From Nocardia neocaledoniensis (GTDB lineage Bacteria; Actinomycetota; Actinomycetes; Mycobacteriales; Mycobacteriaceae), in NCBI RefSeq assembly GCF_003182135.1, contig NZ_QGTL01000004.1, positions 620,001 through 684,000 of the forward strand: 64,000 nt of DNA, given 5' to 3'. A model generated the notes under the pieces. That model saw nothing but the letters and a program-made list of their open reading frames with translations, made no database searches and was not told where the DNA came from. The translations under genes and the position numbers were made by a program. Of this stretch, positions 52,796-59,825 are shown piece by piece (the first letter of the stretch is position 1; each line of letters starts with the position of its first letter).

Positions 52796-54628
52796 TTGTC
52801 TGTCACTTTGGAGCTGGCGGCCACCGAATCGGAGGCCGACAGATCGGGGCGGCCCGCGCCGCGGCCCAGCGCGGGATTGCGATCGCTGCGGCGATTCCTG
52901 CCCTTCCTGCGGCCCTACCGGGTGCCGTTGATCGCGGCCAACGTGCTGGCGATCGTCACCGCGAGCACCGCCATCGTGATCCCGCTGGTGATCGCGCGGG
53001 TGGTCGACGGGCCGATCGCGCGGCGGGATTTCGTCGGGCTGCTGGCGCCGGTCGCGCTGATCTTCGTGCTCGGCGCGATGGAATCGTTCGGCATGTGGGG
53101 GCGGCGGTGGCTGGTGTCGAAACCCTCGACGCTGTTCGAGATCCGGATGCGCGCCAAGCTTTTCGCCCAGCTGCAAGCGCTGGCGATCGGGCGACACGAC
53201 GGCTGGCAGTCGGGCCAGCTGCTCTCGCGCGCCATCGACGACCTGTCGGTGCTGCGCCGGTTCGTCGCCTTCGCCGGACCGTTCCTGATCGTCAACGGTG
53301 TGCTGCTACCGATCGGCCTCACCGCGCTGTTCGTGATGAATTGGCAAGTGGGCCTGATCTTCACGGTGGTCTCGCTGCCGCTCACGGTGGTGTGCGCGCG
53401 GTTCGTGCGGCGCTTCGAAGTGGCCTCGCGGCGCTCGCAGGACCAGGCGGGCGACCTCGCGACCATCGCCCAGGAATCGGCGCAGGGCGTGCGGGTGCTC
53501 AAGGCGCTCGGGCGCGGCGCGTTCTTCGGCGCGCGCTTCACCGCGGTCTCGCGGGAACTGCAGCGGACCGAACTGGAGAAGGTGCGCTTGGACGCCACGC
53601 TGTGGGCGTCGCTGGTCGCGCTGCCGACGGTCGCGATCGCGCTGTCGCTCGGCGTCGGCGGCCACGCGGTCGCGCGGGGCACGATGACGATGGGCACACT
53701 CGTCGCGAGCATCACGCTGGCGACCTTCCTGCAGTGGCCGATCATCTGGATGGGCTTCCTGCTCTCGGAACTGTTCGAGGCGCGCACCGCGGCCGACCGG
53801 TACTGGGAGATCATCGACACCCCGCTCGACATCACCGATCCGCCCCAGCCGGTGGAGTTGCCCGCCGCCCCGCGCGGTGAGCTGGTCATCGACCATGTCC
53901 GCTTCGCCTACCCGACCGGCGACGACGGCGCGGACAAGGCGGTGCTGGAGGACGTCTCGCTGCGAATCCGGCCGGGCGAGACGGTGGCACTCGTCGGCGC
54001 GACCGGCAGCGGCAAGACCGCGCTGCTCGAACTCGTGCCCCGGCTCTACGACGTGGACTCCGGCCGCATCACCATCGACGGCATCGACATCGCCACGCTG
54101 CGCCTGGCCGACCTGCGCCGGATCGTGACGGTGGCCTTCGAGGAGCCGGTGCTGTTCTCGGCCAGCGTCCGCGAGAACGTGGCACTCGGCGACCCGCGCG
54201 CCTCCGACGCCGATGTGCGGCAGGCGCTCGACATCGCGCAGGCGAGCGAGTTCGTCGACGCGCTGCCGTGGGGTCTGGACACCAGGATCGGCGAGCAGGG
54301 CATGAGCCTGTCGGGCGGCCAGCGGCAGCGCCTTGCCCTGGCCAGGGCGGTGCTGACCGGCGAGGCGGCGGCCGAGCACGGCCGGATCATGGTCCTCGAC
54401 GATCCGCTCTCCGCGTTGGACGTGGAAACCGAAGAGCGCGTGCAGGATCGGCTGCGCTCCGTGCTCTCCGGCGCGACCACCCTGCTGGTCGCGCACCGGC
54501 CATCGACCGCCGCGCTGGCCGACCGGGTCGCCCTGCTCGCCGACGGCCGCATCGTCGCCGAGGGCACCCACGAGAAGCTGCTGCGCTCCAACAGCCGCTA
54601 CCGCGAACTGATGGGAGGTGAATCATGA
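52796..54628 (+). CDS. ABC exporter half-transporter, subunit A (degenerate ATP site)
   Basis: The TTG at 52796 follows GGGGGAG and gives 610 aa; the frame upstream runs antisense to the methyltransferase. A six-span membrane domain (about 40-330) precedes the nucleotide-binding domain with Walker A GATGSGKT (53996-54019), signature LSGGQRQR (54308 on) and Walker B IMVLDDPLSALD. The catalytic Glu after Walker B is replaced by Asp (54401-54403), as in the degenerate-site subunit of heterodimeric exporters such as TM287/288. The next gene overlaps its stop by 4 nt (ATGA) and supplies the partner. The substrate is probably a drug or lipid. Confidence 0.93.
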   Translation: MSVTLELAATESEADRSGRPAPRPSAGLRSLRRFLPFLRPYRVPLIAANVLAIVTASTAIVIPLVIARVVDGPIARRDFVGLLAPVALIFVLGAMESFGMWGRRWLVSKPSTLFEIRMRAKLFAQLQALAIGRHDGWQSGQLLSRAIDDLSVLRRFVAFAGPFLIVNGVLLPIGLTALFVMNWQVGLIFTVVSLPLTVVCARFVRRFEVASRRSQDQAGDLATIAQESAQGVRVLKALGRGAFFGARFTAVSRELQRTELEKVRLDATLWASLVALPTVAIALSLGVGGHAVARGTMTMGTLVASITLATFLQWPIIWMGFLLSELFEARTAADRYWEIIDTPLDITDPPQPVELPAAPRGELVIDHVRFAYPTGDDGADKAVLEDVSLRIRPGETVALVGATGSGKTALLELVPRLYDVDSGRITIDGIDIATLRLADLRRIVTVAFEEPVLFSASVRENVALGDPRASDADVRQALDIAQASEFVDALPWGLDTRIGEQGMSLSGGQRQRLALARAVLTGEAAAEHGRIMVLDDPLSALDVETEERVQDRLRSVLSGATTLLVAHRPSTAALADRVALLADGRIVAEGTHEKLLRSNSRYRELMGGES

Positions 54629-56469
54629 CCACCGATACCGCGATACAGCCCGCGCCTGAACAGGAGGCCGACTGGCGCGGCATCGCCAAGGAGGACGACG
54701 CCGTCACCGGCACCGGAAACCTGGTGCTGGCCGGACGTTCCCGGCGGCTGCTGCTCGACCTGGTGCAGCCCTATCGCAAGCAGGCGATCCTCACCTTCGT
54801 CCTGATCTTGCTCGACAACGCGGCCAAGGTCTCGCTGCCGCTGTTCATCGCCTACGGCCTCGACCATGGCATCAGTCAAGGCCGCCAGGGCAATTGGACG
54901 CCGATGATCGCGACGGTGGCCGGGTTCGTCGCGGTGACGCTGCTCTCGGGCCTGACCACCTTCCTGTTCCTGCGGGCCTCCGGCTCGCTGAGCCAGAAGG
55001 TCCTGTTCGACCTGCGGGTGCGCGCGTTCCAGCACACGCAGCGGCTGAGCGTGTCGTTCCACGAGAAGTACACCTCGGGCAAGGTCGTCACCCGGCTCAC
55101 CAGCGATATCGAGACGCTCCAGGAACTGCTGGAAGGCGCGCTCAACCAGGCGTTCAGCGCGGTGCTCTCGGTGCTCACCATCGCGGTGCTGCTGGTCTGG
55201 CTCGACCCGATGCTCGCCTCGATCGTGCTGCTCGGGTTCGTGCCGCTGGTGCTGGTCACCCGGTGGGCGCAGCGGCGCCAGCGAGCGGGATACCGGCGCA
55301 CACGCGGGGCGATCGCGCGCGTGGTCGTGCAGTTCGTCGAGTCGATGAGCGGCATGCGCGCGGTGCAGGCGTTCCGGCGCGAGAACCGCAATCTGGAGGT
55401 GCTCGGCGCCGAGGACAGCGAGTACCAGCGGGCGACCACCACCGCGATCCGCGGCATGGGCGACTACGTCGGCCTGTCCAACTTCATCGGCAAGGTGACC
55501 ACGGTGATCGTGCTGCTGGTCGGCGCCTGGCAGGTGATGGAGGGCCATCTCGCGATCGGTGTGCTCGCCGCCTACCTGCTCTACCTCGACCAGTTCTACG
55601 GCCCGCTCGACGAGCTGGCGCAGGTCTTCAACTCCTATCAGTCCGCCGCGGCGGCGCTGGAGAAGATCTCGGGCGTGCTCGAGGAGGAGCCCGAGGTCGC
55701 CGAGCCCGCGCAGCCGGTCGCGCTGGACCGGGCGAGCGGCGCGGTGCGGATGGACCGGGTCTGGTTCGGCTACCACGCCGACGCGCCGGTGCTGCCGGAG
55801 TTCGACCTGGAGATCCCGGCCGGGCAGGTGGTCGCGCTGGTCGGCGCGACCGGCGCAGGCAAGTCGACGCTGGCCAAGCTGCTCACCCGGTTCTACGACC
55901 CGAGCGGCGGCACGATCACCCTGGACGGCGTCGACCTGCGCGAGCTGGCCGACCCGGAGCTACGCAGGCACATCGTGATGGTGACCCAGGAGGCGTACCT
56001 GTTCTCGGGCACCATCGCCGACAACATCCGCCTCGGCAGGCCCGACGCCACCGATGCCGAGGTGACGGCGGCGGCGCGGGCCGTGGGGCTGGACGCGTTC
56101 GTGCGCTCCTTGCCCGACGGGTACGCCACCGACGTCCGCACGCGCGGCGGCAGGCTCTCGGCCGGGCAGCGTCAGCTGGTGGCCTTCGCCAGGGTGTTCC
56201 TCGCCGACCCGGCGGTGATCGTCCTCGACGAGGCCACCTCCAGTCTGGACATCCCGGGCGAGCGGCTGGTCCAGCACGCGCTGGAGACGTTGCTGCGCGG
56301 CCGGACCGCGGTGATCATCGCGCACCGGCTCTCGACGGTCGCCATCGCCGACCGGGTGCTGGTGCTCGACGCGGGCCGGGTCGTCGAGGACGGCGCACCC
56401 GCGGAATTGATCGCCGGGCAGGGCCGCTTCGCCGGCTTGCACGCCGCATGGCGGGATTCGCTGGTCTGA
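54625..56469 (+). CDS. ABC exporter half-transporter, subunit B (canonical Walker B)
   Basis: This 614-aa partner has six membrane spans (about 55-340) and a nucleotide-binding domain with Walker A GATGAGKST, Walker B VIVLDEATSSLD (Glu at 56230-56232 intact), and the H-loop IIAHRLSTVAIADRVLVLD. Its signature reads LSAGQ (56155-56169) instead of LSGGQ. In a heterodimer that altered signature would face subunit A's altered Walker B, so both changes fall in the same ATP site while the other remains canonical. The ATGA overlap makes equal production of the two subunits likely. The organisation resembles Rv1272c/Rv1273c. Confidence 0.94.
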   Translation: MTTDTAIQPAPEQEADWRGIAKEDDAVTGTGNLVLAGRSRRLLLDLVQPYRKQAILTFVLILLDNAAKVSLPLFIAYGLDHGISQGRQGNWTPMIATVAGFVAVTLLSGLTTFLFLRASGSLSQKVLFDLRVRAFQHTQRLSVSFHEKYTSGKVVTRLTSDIETLQELLEGALNQAFSAVLSVLTIAVLLVWLDPMLASIVLLGFVPLVLVTRWAQRRQRAGYRRTRGAIARVVVQFVESMSGMRAVQAFRRENRNLEVLGAEDSEYQRATTTAIRGMGDYVGLSNFIGKVTTVIVLLVGAWQVMEGHLAIGVLAAYLLYLDQFYGPLDELAQVFNSYQSAAAALEKISGVLEEEPEVAEPAQPVALDRASGAVRMDRVWFGYHADAPVLPEFDLEIPAGQVVALVGATGAGKSTLAKLLTRFYDPSGGTITLDGVDLRELADPELRRHIVMVTQEAYLFSGTIADNIRLGRPDATDAEVTAAARAVGLDAFVRSLPDGYATDVRTRGGRLSAGQRQLVAFARVFLADPAVIVLDEATSSLDIPGERLVQHALETLLRGRTAVIIAHRLSTVAIADRVLVLDAGRVVEDGAPAELIAGQGRFAGLHAAWRDSLV

Positions 56470-56518
56470 TGCCACCGTGTTGTACAGCAGCGGGGCTGGT
56501 GTCGCTTACCGTAGAGAG

Positions 56519-57136
56519 GTGACGACCCCAGCCCCGGGCCCAGCCGACGGCCCCACCGAGATCAAACCGGCCTCCCGGTGGCCCGCGGTGCTCACCTGGC
56601 GGGCCCACGACGAGACCCGGATGGAATCGGTCCGGGTGACGCTCAACGGCAATCGGATCAGGGCGGCGGGCCGGATGATCGGCAGCGGATGCGATGAGCA
56701 CCCGCCGTTCAGCGCGTCGTACGACCTGGTCACCGACGAGGCGGGCGCCACCCGCCGGCTCTCGCTGCGCACCACCACCGCCGCGGGCGAGCGGCACGCC
56801 TCCATCTCCCGCGACGAGGAGAACTACTGGCTCGTCGACGCGGGCGGCAGTCACGTGCGCTCCACCTTCGCCGGCGCGCTCGACGTCGACGTGGTGTTGA
56901 GCCCGTTCTTCAACACGCTGCCGATCCGGCGGTTCGGCCTGCAGAACGCGGTCGGCGACATGCAGGTGCCGGTCGTGTACGTGCGACTACCGGATCTGCT
57001 GGTGCAGGAAGCCGAGCTCACCTACTCGAGCGCGGCCGACGGCATCAACGTGCTCTCCCCGGTCTCCAGTGCCACCCTGACCGTCGATCCCGAGGGTTTC
57101 GTGCTCGACTACCCGGGTCTCGCCGAACGGGTCTGA
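56519..57136 (+). CDS. Putative glycolipid-binding domain protein (PF06475 type)
   Basis: The product is a 205-aa beta-rich soluble protein. GTG 56519 is chosen because TACCGT ends 6 nt upstream. The layout matches the family of putative glycolipid-binding proteins: VLTWRAHDETRMESVRVTLN, the repeated long strands YDLVTDEAGATRRLSLRTTT and RHASISRDEENYWLVDAGG, the hallmark VVLSPFFNTLPIRRFGL, VVYVRLPDLLVQEAELTYS, and the terminal TVDPEGFVLDYPGL. The fold resembles lipoprotein localisation factors in being a lipid-holding half-barrel. It follows the ABC exporter by 49 nt and may be co-transcribed; whether it hands a lipid to that exporter is speculation. Confidence 0.85.
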   Translation: MTTPAPGPADGPTEIKPASRWPAVLTWRAHDETRMESVRVTLNGNRIRAAGRMIGSGCDEHPPFSASYDLVTDEAGATRRLSLRTTTAAGERHASISRDEENYWLVDAGGSHVRSTFAGALDVDVVLSPFFNTLPIRRFGLQNAVGDMQVPVVYVRLPDLLVQEAELTYSSAADGINVLSPVSSATLTVDPEGFVLDYPGLAERV

Positions 57137-57286
57137 CGCCGAAACCACTGGCGCGGAACATGTTCCCTCGCCTACCGGCCGCGGTGCGCACCCGGCCGTG
57201 GCGGACGCCCGCCGTGACACCGTGACCGGCAGTGGGCGCGCCGAGGAGCGGCGAACCCGGACGTCACGGCACGCGGTCGGCCGGTC

Positions 57287-57302
57287 GCGGTGGGCCCACC
57301 GC
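57287..57302. repeat. 16-bp perfect palindrome in the gap before tyrA
   Basis: GCGGTGGGCCCACCGC is its own reverse complement, with further partial pairing outside it (CGGCCGG/CTCGGCCG). It lies 17 nt past the tyrA stop, so it may work as a terminator for tyrA despite having no loop. The rest of 57137-57318 has no gene I can support. Confidence 0.45.
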
Positions 57303-57318
57303 TCGGCCGAACGCCCAC

Positions 57319-58266
57319 TCACAACACGCGCAGGACACCGCCGCGCTGACCGGCCCGGCGCAGTTCGCTCAGCCAGCCGTCCTCGCCGGGCACGATGCCG
57401 GTGATGTCCCACCGCGCCCGCGCCTCGTACGCGGTCCGCCCTCGGTAACCCGCCTCGACAACGTCGCCGAGCGTGCCGTTCGCCGCCAGCGCGTCGCGCG
57501 CGGTGACCAGGGCGGTGATCGTCTCGTCGAGCACCCGCCCGAGAGCGGTGGCGTTCGGTTCGCAGATCGCCCGCACCAGGTCCGGCGCGGTGCCGGCGAC
57601 ACGGGTGCCGTCGCGGAACGAACCGGCGGCCAACCCGAGCGCCAGATCTCCGCCCGCCGCACCGGCCGCGGCCAATGCCTCGGCCAGCACATGTGGCAGG
57701 TGCGAGATGCGCGCGACGGCCTGGTCGTGCTCGTCGGCGACCACCGGGACCACGACCGAACCGCAGTCCAGCGCCAGGCGCACTACTCGTTCCCACGGCT
57801 CCACGCCCGTGCCCTCGTCGACGCCCACAGCCCACACCGCGTCGCGGAACAACTCGGAATCGGTTGCCGACCATCCTGATTCGGAGGTTCCCGTCATCGG
57901 ATGCCCACCGACGAAGCGGGCGCCGAGCCCGCGCTCGCGCACGGCGTCCAAGACCGGTCGCTTGATGCTCACCACGTCGGTGAGCGCGCAGTCCGGCGCC
58001 AGCGTGGCGATCTCGGCCAGGATCGGCGCGACCGCGGGCATCGGCACCGCGAGCACCAGCAGCGCGTCCTCGGCCGCGGCCCGGCGCAGCACCGCGCCGA
58101 GCTCGGTCGACACGTCGAAACCGTCGCGGCGCGCCGCTTCAGCGCCCGCGGCCGACCGGTTGTACCCGAACGCCGGATACCCCGCCGCGACGGCGGCGCG
58201 CAGCAGTGAGCCGCCGATCAAACCGGTTCCGAGGACGCAGACAGGCGCACGCTGGGCGAGGGTCAT
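57319..58266 (-). CDS. tyrA: Prephenate dehydrogenase TyrA
   Basis: TyrA oxidatively decarboxylates prephenate to 4-hydroxyphenylpyruvate in tyrosine synthesis. The 315-aa protein has the NAD-binding motif VLGTGLIGGSLLRAA (about 10-24), ALTDVVSIKRPVLDAV, the active-site FVGGHPMTGTSESGW (His near 127), and the helical C-terminal dimer domain with ISHLPHVLAEAL. ATG 58266 gives the normal start (MTLAQRAP); the ATG at 58326 would lie over the start of the divergent gene. The product feeds the aminotransferase Pat, whose gene is in the same window. Confidence 0.94.
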   Translation of the reverse strand: MTLAQRAPVCVLGTGLIGGSLLRAAVAAGYPAFGYNRSAAGAEAARRDGFDVSTELGAVLRRAAAEDALLVLAVPMPAVAPILAEIATLAPDCALTDVVSIKRPVLDAVRERGLGARFVGGHPMTGTSESGWSATDSELFRDAVWAVGVDEGTGVEPWERVVRLALDCGSVVVPVVADEHDQAVARISHLPHVLAEALAAAGAAGGDLALGLAAGSFRDGTRVAGTAPDLVRAICEPNATALGRVLDETITALVTARDALAANGTLGDVVEAGYRGRTAYEARARWDITGIVPGEDGWLSELRRAGQRGGVLRVL

Positions 58267-58324
58267 CGGAACAGATTGGCACACGAGTTCATCATTGCGG
58301 GCGGGACAGACTACCGTTTGGTCC

Positions 58325-58864
58325 ATGGCAGCACAGCGCTCGGGCTCGAACAGGGCGACGTCGGACGACGACTACGACGTCGAGGGGTTCGCCGTCGCGG
58401 TGGTCCGCGAAGAAGGCACGTGGCAATGCAGTCCACTGAGCCACGACGCCCTCGTCGACCTGTCCGTCGCCGAGACCGAATTGAAGGCATTGCGCAGCTC
58501 CGGGGCGGTATTCGGGCTGCTCGACGTCGATGACGAATTCTTCATCGTGGTGCGCCCCGCGCCGAGCGGCACCCGCCTGCTCATCTCGGACGCGACCGCC
58601 GCGATCGACTACGACATCGCCGCCGACGCCCTCGACGCGCTCAACGTCGAGATCCCCGACATCGACCCCGACGAGCTCGACGACATCGAACCGTGGGAAG
58701 AGGGCGACCTCGGCGTGCTCGCCGATCTCGGCCTGCCCGAACCGGTGCTCAGCGTCATCCTCGCCGAGACCGACCTCTACCCGGACGAGCAGCTCGGCAT
58801 GATCGCCCAGCGGCTCGGGTTCGCCTCCGAATTCGCGGCGGTCCTGGACAAACTGCCTCGGTGA
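58325..58864 (+). CDS. tRNA adenosine deaminase-associated protein
   Basis: The 179-aa acidic protein begins MAAQRSGSNRATSDDDYDVE. It matches the family always found just upstream of tadA in actinobacteria: VEGFAVAVVREEGTWQCSPL, FIVVRPAPSGTRLLISDATA, and the long acidic run DIDPDELDDIEPWEEGDLGV, then LGLPEPVLSVILAETDLYPD. The role is unknown, but the constant linkage to tadA suggests a structural partner. TACCGT ends 7 nt before the ATG. Its stop overlaps the tadA GTG by 4 nt (GTGA), so the two are translationally coupled. Confidence 0.92.
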   Translation: MAAQRSGSNRATSDDDYDVEGFAVAVVREEGTWQCSPLSHDALVDLSVAETELKALRSSGAVFGLLDVDDEFFIVVRPAPSGTRLLISDATAAIDYDIAADALDALNVEIPDIDPDELDDIEPWEEGDLGVLADLGLPEPVLSVILAETDLYPDEQLGMIAQRLGFASEFAAVLDKLPR

Positions 58865-59310
58865 CCGACGAGGACATGCTGCGCGCCGCGATCGCGGCCG
58901 CCGCCGACGCCGACCCGCGCGATGTGCCGGTCGGCGCCGTCGTCTTCGACGCCGAAGGTCGTGAGCTGGCGCGCGCGACGAATGCCAGGGAAGCACTGGG
59001 CGATCCGACCGCGCACGCCGAGGTGCTGGCGCTGCGCGCGGCGGCGGCCGTGCACGGTGACGGCTGGCGGCTGGAGGGCGCGACGCTGGCTGTCACGCTC
59101 GAGCCGTGCACCATGTGCGCGGGGGCTCTGGTGCTGGCCAGGGTCGGCAAGGTGGTGTTCGGCGCGTGGGAGCCCAAGACGGGCGCCGTCGGCTCCCTCT
59201 GGGACGTGGTGCGCGACCGTCGCCTCAATCACCGGCCCGAGGTGCGGGGTGGAATCCTCGAAGCCGAGTGCGCCGCCCTCCTGGACGAATTCTTCCGAAC
59301 CCAGCGCTGA
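58861..59310 (+). CDS. tadA: tRNA-specific adenosine(34) deaminase TadA
   Basis: TadA converts A34 to inosine in tRNA-Arg(ACG), allowing one tRNA to read CGU, CGC and CGA. The 149-aa deaminase binds zinc through His52 (THAE context: PTAHAEVLAL), Cys83 and Cys86 (EPCTMCAGAL), with Glu54 as the proton shuttle. The C-terminal helix ALLDEFFRTQR is typical. GTG 58861 overlaps the upstream stop. Its only normal substrate, tRNA-Arg(ACG), is encoded at 46892-46964 in this window. Confidence 0.95.
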   Translation: MTDEDMLRAAIAAAADADPRDVPVGAVVFDAEGRELARATNAREALGDPTAHAEVLALRAAAAVHGDGWRLEGATLAVTLEPCTMCAGALVLARVGKVVFGAWEPKTGAVGSLWDVVRDRRLNHRPEVRGGILEAECAALLDEFFRTQR

Positions 59311-59356
59311 CCAGCCGATTTAACGATCGGGGACCCACTCCGGTATCGTAGGCGGC

Positions 59357-59447
59357 GGTGGCGTGTCCGAGCGGCCTAAGGAGCACGCCTCGAAAGCGTG
59401 TGACGGGTAACCCCCGTCCGAGGGTTCAAATCCCTCCGCCACCGCCA
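59357..59447 (+). tRNA. tRNA-Ser (anticodon CGA)
   Basis: GGTGGCG (59357-59363) pairs with CGCCACC (59437-59443), discriminator G, encoded CCA. The anticodon stem CACGC/GCGTG encloses CT-CGA-AA, and a long variable arm is present. It reads UCG. Confidence 0.97.
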
Positions 59448-59449
59448 CG

Positions 59450-59483
59450 GAGCCCCTCACCTGATATGCCAGGTGAGGGGCTC
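59450..59483 (+). terminator. Rho-independent terminator after tRNA-Ser(CGA)
   Basis: A perfect 14-bp stem (59450-59463 with 59470-59483), 6-nt loop, and a run of five Ts: the most classical terminator in the window. Confidence 0.93.
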
Positions 59484-59575
59484 TTTTTCGTCGGCTGTTC
59501 ACTCGGTACGGCCCTTCCCACCGGGGCGGGAGTAATAGACTGGTAGTACCGAAATCCGGGAAGGAACGATGTCAT

Positions 59576-59824
59576 ATGCGCGGGCGACAGCCGCCACCCG
59601 CGAAGTCCGGGATCGGGCTCGGGGGGAAGCTCATGGTTCTCGTCGTCCTCGGCTGGGTGGCCGTCGGGCTGCTCGCCGCGGGCCAGCGACACTACTTCGC
59701 GTCACTGCCCAAGGAATGCTCGGCCTGGGCGACGATCGCGGTCACCGCCGCCGCGGGTCCGGCCAACTACATCGGCCTGAACCCGCGGGTCAGCGAGTGC
59801 GAAGTACCGCAACCGAGCCAGTAG
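59576..59824 (+). CDS. Small membrane-anchored hypothetical protein
   Basis: ATG 59576 gives 82 aa: a basic start (MRGRQPPPAKSGIGLGGKLM), one hydrophobic helix (about 19-36, VLVVLGWVAVGLLAAG), then an extracytoplasmic tail with two cysteines (KECSA, SECEV) that could form a disulfide. A competing frame from ATG 59569 sits closer to the AAGGA site but encodes an Arg/Gly-rich product typical of a shadow. The gene converges on the MMPL gene with 1 nt between stops. The family is not recognised. Confidence 0.6.
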   Translation: MRGRQPPPAKSGIGLGGKLMVLVVLGWVAVGLLAAGQRHYFASLPKECSAWATIAVTAAAGPANYIGLNPRVSECEVPQPSQ

Positions 59825-59825
59825 C

